Position numbers and translations under genes: made by a program. A stretch of DNA of 64,000 nt from Amycolatopsis jiangsuensis. GTDB taxonomy: Bacteria > Actinomycetota > Actinomycetes > Mycobacteriales > Pseudonocardiaceae. Positions 16,924 to 24,791 of this stretch are shown here, piece by piece. Within the stretch, counting starts at the first letter, position 1, and each line of letters starts with the position of its first letter. The notes under the pieces were generated by a model. The model worked only from the letters and a program-made list of their open reading frames with translations. It searched no databases and was not told the origin of the DNA. The DNA lies in assembly GCF_014204865.1 (NCBI RefSeq), contig NZ_JACHMG010000001.1, positions 2,108,001 to 2,172,000 of the forward strand. The letters are read 5' to 3'.

Positions 16924-19900
16924 CCCGCGGCGATGGTTTCCGGGTCGCTGGAGCCGTCGATGCGCGGGAGACCGCCGAGCATGTGCAGCTTCTCCCGGGT
17001 CAGGCCGCGGCCCGGCCGCCCGGCCGGGATGTTCACCGCCACGCGCCGGTCGATGTCGGACTCGGTCGGGTCACCCAGCCGCAGCTCGAACCGGGTCCCG
17101 ATCATGTCCTTGATCGCCGGGCGGATGTCCGCCCACCGGTTGGCGGCGATGATGACGTGCACGCCGTAGGACAGACCCTGCGTGGCGAGCCGGGTGATCG
17201 TGGTTTCCAGCTCTTCGAAGTCGTCGCGCAGGGCACGCCAGTTGTCGACGATGAGGAACGCGTCGCCGAACGGGTCCTGGTCGGCCCGGATCTCGCCGCG
17301 GCGCTTGCGGTTGCGGAACTCGGTCATCGAGTCGATGCCCATCGCCCCGAACCGGCCCTCCCGCTCGGTGAGCAGGGTGGTCAGCTCGGCCACGATCCGT
17401 CGCGCCTTGTCCGGCTCGCGCCGCGCGACCGCGACCCCACCGACATGGGGGAGGTCGGCGAGCCCGGCGAGCGTGCCGCCGCCGAGGTCCAGGCAGTAGA
17501 ACTGCGCCTCTTCCGGGGTGTGGGTCAGCGCCATCGACATGATCAGCGTCCGCAGCATCGTCGACTTGCCCGACTGCGGGCCGCCGACGATCACGCCGTG
17601 CCCGGCCGCGCCGGAGAAGTCCGCCCACAGCGGGTCGCGCCGCTGCTCATACGGCCGGTCGATGATCCCCAGCGGCACCTGCAACCGCCCGTTGCCGAAG
17701 AAGCCGACCGGGGACAACCCGCGGTCGTCGGTCGGGTTCAGGTTCGGCAGCAGCGTGTCGAGGGAGTTCGGGTCCTTCAGCGGCGGCAGCCACACCTCGT
17801 GCGCGGGCGGGCCCTGCCCGATCAGCCGCGAGACGATCACATCCAGCTCGGACGGCTCGACCGCTTCTTCGGACTGCGGGGCCGCCGCCACCGGCGCGGC
17901 CTCGATCTGCTCCGGCTCCGGTTCCTTCGGCAGCTCGACGAAGTCCGGGACGAACAGCTGCGGCCGCTTGTCCGCCCGCACCACCGTCGCCGCCGGGCCC
18001 GCCGCCTGGATCCCGGCCGGCCGGTAGGGACCCGACACGTAGGACGCCTTGAACCGCACCAGCGTCGAGGTGTCGTACTTGAGGTACCCGCCACCGGGGA
18101 CCGAGGGCAGCTCGAACGCGTCCGGCACGCCGATCGCCGCGCGGGACTCCGCCGCGGAGAACGTCTTCAGGCCGATCCGGTAGGACAGGTGCGAGTCCAG
18201 GCCGCGCAGCTTGCCCTCTTCCAGGCGCTGGGAGGCCAGCAGCATGTGCATCTGCAGCGACCGGCCCAGCCGGCCGATCGCGACGAACAGGTCGATGAAG
18301 TCCGGCTTCGCCGCCAACAGCTCGGAAAACTCGTCACAGACGATGAACAACGCCGGCAGCGGGTCCAGGTCGGCGCCGTTTTCGCGGGCTTTCTCGTATT
18401 CCCAGACGTTTTTGAAGTTGCCGCCGTTTTTCAGCGCTTCCTGCCGGCGGTTCATCTCCCCCGCCAGCGCGTCCTTCATCCGGTCGACCAGGGTGACCTC
18501 ATCGGCGAGGTTGGTGATCACCGCCGAGACGTGCGGGGCCTTGTCCAACCCGAGGAACGTCGCGCCACCCTTGAAGTCCACCAGCACGAAATTCAACGTG
18601 GAGGAGGAGTGGGTGGCCAGCATCCCGAGCACCAGGGTGCGGAGGAACTCCGACTTACCGGAACCGGTCGCGCCGATGCACAACCCGTGCGGGCCCATCC
18701 CCTCGGCCGCGGCCTCCTTGATGTCCAGCTCCACCGGCTGCCCGTACTCACCCACCCCGAACGGCACCCGGTAGCGGTCACGGATCGGCCGCGGCCGCCA
18801 CGCCTGCTGCACATCGAAGGTCATCGGGTCACCCGGGATGCCCAGCAGCTCCAGCAGCGACGGGTTCGACAGCAGCGGCTCCTCCTCCGCCGCGTCCTGG
18901 CCACCTGAACTTCCCAGGCGATACGGGGAAATCCGACGGGCCAGCGTTTCCGCTTCCACGACGCTCAACGTGTCCGGCCGCCCGAACCACTCCACTCCGC
19001 CGGTGCTGCGCGCCCCCATGCGATCCGCTTCCACCACCAGCCGGAGGCCTCGGCGGGAAGCGAGGTTGCCGATCGACTCCGACAGGTCGATCAACGTCAC
19101 TCCCACCAACCCCTCTTCGAGGATGATCTGCTCCTCGCGCGTGACTTCGGCGTCGTCGATGATGATGACGACGTGCGGTTGGTCCGGCGCCGGAGTGGCG
19201 TTGCGGGAGAACCGCTGGCGATCACGCAGTTCTTCGTCGAGCCAGTTTTCGATCTGGGCCAGCGAGCCGGCCATCATCCGCAGCTGCCCGATGCCGTCGG
19301 AGAGGGTGGGGTGCTGCACGTGCGGCAGCCACTTCGCCCACTCCCACTCCCCCTTGGCGCGCCCCGCGGTCGCCACGGCGACCAGCACGTCGTCCGGGCT
19401 GTGGAACGAAACGATCTGCGCGAGCATCGCGCGGACCAGGCCCCGCGTCAGTTCGAGGTCCCCTTGCAGGCACACCGCGGCGAAGCCCCGCAACGCGATC
19501 TGCGTGGGCAGGTCCGGCACGATCGAATGTGCCCGGACGAACCGGCGCAACGCCAAGGTCGAGATCGGCTCCAGCTCGTCGACCGGGCCCGTCTGCGGCG
19601 GCACGAGCCGGGTGGCCAGCCGATGCGAACTCCGTCCCACACGCAGGTGCAGGAAATCCGAGTCGTTCTGCCGTCGCTCCCACATCCGGCGGCTCGCCGC
19701 GAGCGACCACAGCGTCTGCGGGTCGGGGTGCACCCACTCCAGCGCCGCACGCTGGTCGACCATCGCCTCCCGCGCACGGTCACGCATCTGGCCCAGGTAC
19801 CGCAGGTAGTCCTTGCGGTCCTCGTCCATCTCGGCGCGCTTGACCCCGCTGCCCTTGCCACCGCCGCCGGCCATCATCCCGAGCGTGCCGAGGACCGTCG

Positions 19901-20120
19901 TGGCGCCCAGCGCGATCGTCAGCGGGTTGCGCTGGCTCGACTGGAACAGGAACACCAGCAGCCCCAGCGACGCGACGATCATCACCACTGGGAGTGCCTT
20001 CAGCACGATGTTGCCGGGAATGACCCGGGGCACCTCGGGTGGCGGCTCGAGGTGCACCTCACCACCCGGTGGACGCGGCGCCGCCAACCGCGGGGAACGC
20101 TTGAACTGCAAGGTGCTCAT
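16845..20120 (-). CDS. eccC: type VII secretion ATPase EccC, N-terminal and first two ATPase domains
   Basis: This 1091-residue frame begins MSTLQFKRSPR and has two membrane segments at about 38-60 and 65-84. It then carries FtsK-like domain 1 with Walker A GATGSGKS (483-490) and Walker B LFIVCDEF (591-598), and domain 2 with GGPQSGKS (846-853). EccC powers export of WXG100/ESX substrates through the ESX channel. The last 21 or so residues (WRTRWRRSR onward) are out-of-frame; the true continuation is the frame at 16108-16923. No esx, eccB, eccD, eccE or mycP gene is in the window. Its ATG overlaps the stop of ohr by 4 bp. Confidence 0.85.
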   Translation of the reverse strand: MSTLQFKRSPRLAAPRPPGGEVHLEPPPEVPRVIPGNIVLKALPVVMIVASLGLLVFLFQSSQRNPLTIALGATTVLGTLGMMAGGGGKGSGVKRAEMDEDRKDYLRYLGQMRDRAREAMVDQRAALEWVHPDPQTLWSLAASRRMWERRQNDSDFLHLRVGRSSHRLATRLVPPQTGPVDELEPISTLALRRFVRAHSIVPDLPTQIALRGFAAVCLQGDLELTRGLVRAMLAQIVSFHSPDDVLVAVATAGRAKGEWEWAKWLPHVQHPTLSDGIGQLRMMAGSLAQIENWLDEELRDRQRFSRNATPAPDQPHVVIIIDDAEVTREEQIILEEGLVGVTLIDLSESIGNLASRRGLRLVVEADRMGARSTGGVEWFGRPDTLSVVEAETLARRISPYRLGSSGGQDAAEEEPLLSNPSLLELLGIPGDPMTFDVQQAWRPRPIRDRYRVPFGVGEYGQPVELDIKEAAAEGMGPHGLCIGATGSGKSEFLRTLVLGMLATHSSSTLNFVLVDFKGGATFLGLDKAPHVSAVITNLADEVTLVDRMKDALAGEMNRRQEALKNGGNFKNVWEYEKARENGADLDPLPALFIVCDEFSELLAAKPDFIDLFVAIGRLGRSLQMHMLLASQRLEEGKLRGLDSHLSYRIGLKTFSAAESRAAIGVPDAFELPSVPGGGYLKYDTSTLVRFKASYVSGPYRPAGIQAAGPAATVVRADKRPQLFVPDFVELPKEPEPEQIEAAPVAAAPQSEEAVEPSELDVIVSRLIGQGPPAHEVWLPPLKDPNSLDTLLPNLNPTDDRGLSPVGFFGNGRLQVPLGIIDRPYEQRRDPLWADFSGAAGHGVIVGGPQSGKSTMLRTLIMSMALTHTPEEAQFYCLDLGGGTLAGLADLPHVGGVAVARREPDKARRIVAELTTLLTEREGRFGAMGIDSMTEFRNRKRRGEIRADQDPFGDAFLIVDNWRALRDDFEELETTITRLATQGLSYGVHVIIAANRWADIRPAIKDMIGTRFELRLGDPTESDIDRRVAVNIPAGRPGRGLTREKLHMLGGLPRIDGSSDPETIAAGWRTRWRRSRVRGGAGRRRRCGCCRR

Positions 20121-20554
20121 TGAAGCCTTTCACCGACCCGAACCGTGACGGATACGGGGACGTTGCCGCGCGTCGCGACGGAGTAGGGGCACGTGGCATG
20201 GGCAGCCAACGCCAGCTCTTCGGCCGCCACCTGGCCGACACCGGACACGTCGACGTGCAGCGCGGCGCTGAGCGTCAATCGGCCGTCCGCAGTGGAGTGC
20301 AGCTGTACCGCGGCGACCACCACGGAATCCACGATGAGGCGACCCGTCCGCGCCGCGACGGTCTTGAGCGCCGAGTGGAAGCACGAAGCCCAGCCCGCCG
20401 CGAACAGCTGTTCTGGATTGGTCGCTCCTCCGGGTCCACCCATCTCCGGTGGTAGAACGAGATCGAGGTCGAGGAGTCCGTCGTCGGTTCGGGCGTGGCC
20501 AGCCGCCCGGCCATCGCCCGTGGAGACGGCCACGCCGGTGTAGCGCGCGCTCAT
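20117..20554 (-). CDS. ohr: organic hydroperoxide resistance protein (Ohr/OsmC family)
   Basis: The 145-residue protein has both Ohr redox cysteines: one in FAAGWASCFHSALK (about residue 60) and one in HATCPYSVATRGN (about 125). Ohr reduces organic hydroperoxides in the cytoplasm using lipoyl or low-molecular thiols. ATG at 20554 gives MSARYTGVAV; longer frames upstream only read the DUF308 gene out of frame. It begins 5 bp after the DUF308 stop and its stop TGA overlaps the eccC ATG. A paralogue lies at 23311-23739. Confidence 0.9.
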   Translation of the reverse strand: MSARYTGVAVSTGDGRAAGHARTDDGLLDLDLVLPPEMGGPGGATNPEQLFAAGWASCFHSALKTVAARTGRLIVDSVVVAAVQLHSTADGRLTLSAALHVDVSGVGQVAAEELALAAHATCPYSVATRGNVPVSVTVRVGERLQ

Positions 20555-20559
20555 CTGCG

Positions 20560-21126
20560 TCAGACGGTTCCGGCGCTCAGGGCCGCCTTCTTCGCGGCAG
20601 TACCGAGCCGAAGGGCCGAAACGAGGAAGAAGACGCCACCGAGCACGGCGTAGCCACCGATGGCGGCCAGCGAGGCCCCGTCGCGCCCGGCCTGCAGGAC
20701 GAACGAAGTGCCGGCGATGACCGAGAGGCCGCCGCTGAGGATCATCGGCCACTGGCCGCCGAGCCGGCGGCGGCTGATCCCGACCGCGAGCTGCGCCAGG
20801 CCCGAGACGATGGCCCAGCTCCCCCACACGCGGAGGACGCCGGGGATGCCGGACGTTGCCGTGACGGCCACTCCGGCCGCGGCCAGCAGGCTGACCGCGA
20901 CGTTGACGTACAGCGCCAGCACCGAGCCGGTCGCTTTCGCCGCCCGCGCGTCGACGATCGCCGCGGCGACGTCGAACAGTGGGTATAGCACCAGCAGCGC
21001 GACGGCCGCTGGGCCGAGGTCCGACGCGGTGGCGATCACCAGCGCAGCCCAGACGAAAGCGAAGGCGAACCGGGTGAAGTACAACCGCCGCAACGACGCC
21101 GCGAGGGCACTGGAAGCGACGCTCAC
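20560..21126 (-). CDS. DUF308/HdeD-like membrane protein, paralogue of 14705-15268
   Basis: From GTG at 21126, preceded by AAGGAGACC, the protein has 188 residues with about six hydrophobic segments. VLYPLFDVAAAIVDAR and WGSWAIVSGLAQLAVGISRR match its paralogue at 14705-15268 almost block for block. It is first in a DUF308-ohr-eccC unit driven by a promoter at 21217-21260 with a GAACGTTC operator. Pairing with ohr suggests a role in oxidant or membrane stress, which is inference. An upstream ATG at 21213 would add 29 residues and lacks a ribosome site. Confidence 0.82.
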   Translation of the reverse strand: MSVASSALAASLRRLYFTRFAFAFVWAALVIATASDLGPAAVALLVLYPLFDVAAAIVDARAAKATGSVLALYVNVAVSLLAAAGVAVTATSGIPGVLRVWGSWAIVSGLAQLAVGISRRRLGGQWPMILSGGLSVIAGTSFVLQAGRDGASLAAIGGYAVLGGVFFLVSALRLGTAAKKAALSAGTV

Positions 21127-21216
21127 GGGGGTCTCCTTCGGTCCGGCGGGCACGTACGGGCCCGCCGACGCGGAACCCGGCATCACCCCTTGTATGGAGC
21201 GATCAGTACACAACTC

Positions 21217-21260
21217 ACCGTAGCGACGAACTCCACGCTCGTCAAGACTGAACGTTCTAC
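21217..21260 (-). promoter_or_regulatory. promoter with GAACGTTC-type operator
   Basis: The minus strand has -35 TTGACG (21240-21245) and -10 TACGGT (21217-21222), spaced 17 bp apart. The operator GACTGAACGTTCTACC (plus strand, 21246-21261) abuts the -35. Layout and operator match the promoters upstream of 15268 and 41213. It should drive DUF308-ohr-eccC. Confidence 0.7.
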
Positions 21261-21273
21261 CCCTACGGCAGGG

Positions 21274-21867
21274 TCATTTCCCTGCGGACTCGAGGCGGTG
21301 CTGCAGGATGCCGTCGACACCCCGGAGGAACGTGTCGCAGACCTCAGCGGGATCCGACAGGCAGCCCGCCGCCATCGCGCCGTCGCGCAACATCACGAAG
21401 TGCCGCCCCGCAAGCTCCGGCGAGGTGTCACCCACCTGCGCCAGCAGGTCCGTGACCGTCCGCAGGAACCACTCGCGATGCGCGAGGACGGCCCGGTGCA
21501 CGGTGTGGTCAGGGTCCGGGTATTCCGCCACGGCGTTAAGGAAAGCGCAGCCCCGGAAATGCGCCGACCCGATACCGTCGGCGATCGACTTGGCGATCGC
21601 CCGCACCCCGTCGCCCGCCGGCAAGTCCCCGGCGATGACCTTGTCGATCCCCTCGCGCTCCATCTCGTGGACACCTTCGAGGTACGCGACGACGAGGTCG
21701 TCCTTGCTCGGGAAGTGCCGGTACAGCGTGGCGCGGGTGACCTTCGCCTCAGCGACGATCCGGTCGATGCCCACGGAGTGCAGGCCTTCGGCGTAGAAGA
21801 TCTGCGTGGCCGTCGCGAGCAGCCTCGACCGCGCTTCGGAGACCCGGCTTCGAGCAGTACGTACCAT
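21274..21867 (-). CDS. TetR/AcrR-family regulator, likely controller of the GAACGTTC regulon
   Basis: From ATG at 21867 the protein has 197 residues. Its helix-turn-helix reads AKVTRATLYRHFPSKDDL, and the ligand domain contains FRGCAFLNAVAEYPDPDH, a pattern shared with the TetR at 2858-3451. A copy of the shared operator (GATACCGACCGTTCTATC on its own strand) lies 16 bp upstream of its start, which fits autoregulation. The DUF308-ohr promoter just downstream carries the same box. The inferred role is repression of several stress or catabolic units in the window. A longer open frame fusing it to upstream pseudogenes was rejected. Confidence 0.85.
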   Translation of the reverse strand: MVRTARSRVSEARSRLLATATQIFYAEGLHSVGIDRIVAEAKVTRATLYRHFPSKDDLVVAYLEGVHEMEREGIDKVIAGDLPAGDGVRAIAKSIADGIGSAHFRGCAFLNAVAEYPDPDHTVHRAVLAHREWFLRTVTDLLAQVGDTSPELAGRHFVMLRDGAMAAGCLSDPAEVCDTFLRGVDGILQHRLESAGK

Positions 21868-21882
21868 CTTTCGAGTGTAGCA

Positions 21883-21900
21883 GATAGAACGGTCGGTATC
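21883..21900 (-). promoter_or_regulatory. operator upstream of the TetR gene
   Basis: Read on the minus strand, GATACCGACCGTTCTATC differs by one base from the site at 23775-23792. It lies 16 bp from the TetR start and probably covers that promoter. Confidence 0.65.
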
Positions 21901-21943
21901 ACTACTCCAAGTCACGAGTTCGCTGGGTGGCGCACTCGTTGGA

Positions 21944-22245
21944 GTGAGCGCTACAGTCAATGAGGAGAACGTTCGATCCGCCATCCTGGCCGACGGAGGG
22001 TTGACCCTGGACCTGCGGCCGCTGAGAGGGTCCGGGTCGGCGAGCACGTGGGCGGCTGGGCGGACGCGGCCTCCGTCACGCTGGCCGCCCACGCCTTCCC
22101 CGGCGGGTACGCCAACCTGCTCGGCCCGGACGCGGCCGACCAGATCCCGCACGTCCACGGGGACAACCTGCCGCGACTGCGGCGTATCAAGGCCGCCGTC
22201 GACCCGGACGGCGTCTTCGCCGCGACACCGTTGCCGATGACCTGA
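21944..22245 (+). pseudogene. FAD-linked oxidase with large internal deletion
   Basis: The first part reads ENVRSAILADGGLTLDLRPL, which is the PCMH-type FAD-binding N-terminus of a berberine-bridge oxidase. Almost at once another frame continues with GGWADAASVTLAAH and then GDNLPRLRRIKAAVDPDGVF, the C-terminal BBE part of the same family. Hundreds of residues between are missing and the join is out of frame. Confidence 0.7.
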
Positions 22246-22265
22246 CCGCCCCGAGCGGGTCCTGG

Positions 22266-22650
22266 TCAGGAGGCGCTCCAGCCTCCGTCCAGGACCAGTT
22301 CGGTGCCGCTGACCGAATCGGCTTCGGGCGAGCACAGGTACGCCACCGCGCCGGCGACCTCGCCCGGCTCGATCAGCCGCTTGACCGCCGACCTCGCCAG
22401 CAGCACTTCCGACAGCACCGCTTCGGTGCTCAGCCCGTGCACGGCCGCCTGGTCCGCCAGCTGGTTCTCCACCAGCGGAGTGCGCACGTACCCGGGGCAC
22501 ACGCAGTTGCTGCTGACGCCGTGGGCGGCGCCTTCCAGCGCGAGCACTTTGGACAGTCCCAGCAGGCCGTGCTCGGCACTGACGTAGGCGGACTTGTACG
22601 CGCTGGCCCGCAGGCCGTGAATGCTCGAAAGGCCGGTGACGCCGGTCGGC
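22266..22650 (-). pseudogene. 3-hydroxybutyrate-dehydrogenase-like SDR, C-terminal fragment
   Basis: The frame reads SSIHGLRASAYKSAYVSAEH (catalytic Tyr and a Ser upstream), then CVCPGYVRTPLVENQLADQA, and ends VSGTELVLDGGWSAS. These are typical of 3-hydroxybutyrate dehydrogenases. In the active-site pattern Y-x3-K the Lys position reads Glu (YVSAEH). The N-terminal Rossmann half is gone: at about 22650 the sequence switches to an extradiol dioxygenase fragment. Confidence 0.75.
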
Positions 22651-23037
22651 CCTGAGGCGCATCTTGGCTTCGCCGACCGCGAGCTCCACGCGGTAGCCGA
22701 CCGGGTCGGTGAACCAGCGCAGGTGGGTCGCACCGCGCAGCTCTTTCTCCTCGACGGAGCCGTCCGCGACGGTGAACCCCGCGTCGGTGAGTCGCCCAGT
22801 CAGCCGGTCCAGCTCGCCGGCCGAATCGACGATCCAGCCCAGCTCGCGCGGACGGTCCTCAGTGGACGGACGCAGCGCGAGGCGGTACTTGAACTCGTCG
22901 AGCTCGGCGAGGACGATCTCGTCCGTGCCCGACTTGGCGTGGGTGACGCCCACGCCCAGCGTGCGCACGAGCAGATCGGTCCATGCGTCGAGGTCGGTGA
23001 CGTCGAGACCGACGTAACCCAGTTTCCGGATTCCCAC
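22651..23037 (-). pseudogene. extradiol dioxygenase (VOC), N-terminal fragment
   Basis: From GTG at 23037 the frame reads GIRKLGYVGLDVTDLDAWTD and later WFTDPVGYRVELAVG. This is the N-terminal VOC domain of type I extradiol dioxygenases such as BphC/HsaC-like enzymes. The C-terminal domain, which holds the iron ligands, is absent. The fragment joins the SDR remnant near 22650. It starts 4 bp after the stop of a hydrolase remnant, as in an operon. Confidence 0.75.
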
Positions 23038-23041
23038 GGTG

Positions 23042-23178
23042 TCATCCCTCCGCCGCGGCGGCCGCGCCACCCTGCAGGAACTCGCGGACGACGTAGTTGA
23101 ACTCGGGCGCGCGCTCGTACCGGGCCCAGTGCCGGCAGTGCGGCAGCACTCGCAGCTGGGCGTCCGGGATGCCGGCGA
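23042..23178 (-). pseudogene. meta-cleavage hydrolase, C-terminal fragment
   Basis: The frame reads IPDAQLRVLPHCRHWARYE and ends at TGA 23042. This matches the last 40 residues of 2-hydroxymuconic-semialdehyde/HsaD-like alpha/beta hydrolases, including the catalytic-His region (HCGHW, here HCRHW). An in-frame stop lies just upstream near 23178, so the rest of the gene is lost. Confidence 0.7.
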
Positions 23179-23310
23179 GGGCTGCTCAACCGGCGGCGGT
23201 CGATGCGGACCTGGAATCCCTCGCCATGCGGCCATGATAGGTCCGCGACGCCCCTGCTCCCCCACCGGGAGCGCCGGGCCGGCGGTCCTCGGCCGGCCCG
23301 GCCACCCGGC

Positions 23311-23739
23311 TCAGGCGACGGTCGCGTCGACCGTCACCGGGATGTTGCCACGCGTCGCATTGGAGTACGGGCAGATCGCGTGGGCGCCTTCGACGAGCCG
23401 GTCGGCCGTCGTCTGGTCCACACCGGACAGTTCGGCGTGCAACGCCGCGCTGAGGGTGAAGCCGCCCTCGTCCGTCGAGTGCACCTGCACCTCCGCGACG
23501 ACGGCGGAGTCGGTGACCTTGACCTTCCGCTGAGCGGCAACGGCCTTGAGCGCCGAGTGGAAGCACGAGGCCCAGCCCGCCGCGAACAGCTGCTCCGGGT
23601 TGGTCGCACCGCCGGGGCCACCCATTTCCTTGGGGATCGCCAGGGAGATGTCGAGCAGGCCGTCGTCGGTCCGCGCCTGACCTCCCGTACGGCCGTCGCC
23701 GGTCGAGGTGGCGATGCCGAGGTACAGAGGCTTGGTCAT
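23311..23739 (-). CDS. ohr: organic hydroperoxide resistance protein, second copy
   Basis: The 142-residue protein has the Ohr cysteines in AGWASCFHSALK and HAICPYSNATRGN, and resembles the copy at 20117-20554 over its full length. The ATG at 23739 gives MTKPLYLGIATSTGDG, preceded by AAAGGA. The promoter region is shared with the divergent SDR gene and contains the GAACGTTC operator at 23775-23792, so control by the TetR at 21274-21867 is likely. Intact and probably functional. Confidence 0.9.
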   Translation of the reverse strand: MTKPLYLGIATSTGDGRTGGQARTDDGLLDISLAIPKEMGGPGGATNPEQLFAAGWASCFHSALKAVAAQRKVKVTDSAVVAEVQVHSTDEGGFTLSAALHAELSGVDQTTADRLVEGAHAICPYSNATRGNIPVTVDATVA

Positions 23740-23774
23740 GCCGGGGGTCCTTTCTCGATCGCGAACACTCCCGC

Positions 23775-23808
23775 GATACCGAACGTTCTATCCGAGCTCT
23801 GCTATAGT
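23775..23808. promoter_or_regulatory. GAACGTTC operator and -10 of SDR gene
   Basis: GATACCGAACGTTCTATC lies at 23775-23792 between the divergent ohr and SDR genes. A -10-like TATAGT follows at 23803-23808 for the plus-strand gene. The operator sits where the -35 would be. Confidence 0.65.
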
Positions 23809-23840
23809 GATCGCTACATACAGACACGAAAGGTGTACCT

Positions 23841-24791
23841 GTGACACGCCAACGCTGGTCCTTCGAGGACATCCCGGCACAGCACGGCCGGACCGCCCTC
23901 GTCACCGGCGCCAGCACCGGACTGGGTTTCGCGATCGCGGACGCGCTCGCGCGCCGCGGCGCCGACGTCGTGCTGGCTTGCCGCGATGCGAGCCGAGCGG
24001 CCGCGGCAGCCGACCGCATCTGGGCCGGCTCCCCGGGCGCCGTCGTGCGGACCCTGCTGGTCGACTTCGCGTCGCTCGCGTCGGTCCGCGCCGCCGCCCG
24101 GCGGCTGCACGACGAGTACGACCACCTCGACCTGCTCGTGAACAACGTCGGCGGCTTCCGCGTGCGGTACGCGGTCACCGAAGACGGCTTCGAATCGACC
24201 ATCGCCGTGAACCACCTCGGCCCCTTCGCGTTCACCGGCCTGGTGCTGAACCTGCTCACCGGCACCGCCGGGTCGCGCGCGGTGACGGTGGGCAGCAACG
24301 GCCACCGGCAGGGCACGATCGAGCCGGCCGGCCTCGATCCCGAGCCCGGCCGCGCTTACCGGTTCATGGCGGCCTACAACCGGGCCAAGCTGGCCAACCT
24401 GCTGTTCGCCCACGAACTCGATCGCCGGCTGCGGGCCGCCAGGGCCCCGACGATCGCGGTGGCCGGGCACCCGGGCCTGGCCCGGACCGAGGGCGGGCGC
24501 GAAATGAACCCGCTGATCCGGGCCGCGCTCAACCCCAAGATCAACCCGCTCGCGCTCGCCCTGTCCCAGACCGCGGCGAGAGGCGCACTGGGACCGCTGC
24601 GAGCCGCCACCGACCCGCACGCCCGAGGCGGCGACTACTTCGGCCCGCGCGGACGCACCGGCTACCCCGAACTGGTCACCTCCAGCGCCCTGTCCCACGA
24701 CATCCGCCTGCAGCGGCGATTGTGGGAGGCCTCCGAGCGGCTCACCGGCGTCACCTACCTCCCCCTCCAGGAAAGCGAGAAATGCAGTTGA
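23841..24791 (+). CDS. short-chain dehydrogenase, retinol-dehydrogenase-like
   Basis: The 316-residue protein is a classical SDR with NAD(P)-binding TGASTGLG near residue 27 and a structural NNVGG. The catalytic Ser is in VGSNGH and the Tyr-Lys pair in YNRAK. Length and layout resemble WWOX/retinol-dehydrogenase-like oxidoreductases rather than the 250-residue FabG type. GTG at 23841 was chosen because of AAAGGTGTACC just upstream. The secreted chorismate mutase gene overlaps its last 10 bases. The GAACGTTC operator lies in its promoter. Confidence 0.85.
   Translation: MTRQRWSFEDIPAQHGRTALVTGASTGLGFAIADALARRGADVVLACRDASRAAAAADRIWAGSPGAVVRTLLVDFASLASVRAAARRLHDEYDHLDLLVNNVGGFRVRYAVTEDGFESTIAVNHLGPFAFTGLVLNLLTGTAGSRAVTVGSNGHRQGTIEPAGLDPEPGRAYRFMAAYNRAKLANLLFAHELDRRLRAARAPTIAVAGHPGLARTEGGREMNPLIRAALNPKINPLALALSQTAARGALGPLRAATDPHARGGDYFGPRGRTGYPELVTSSALSHDIRLQRRLWEASERLTGVTYLPLQESEKCS

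Noticed and set aside
21868..23265. Open frame fusing the TetR to dioxygenase and hydrolase sequence
   Set aside because: The join runs across an operator and several gene remnants; the TetR has its own ATG and operator, so the fusion is accidental.
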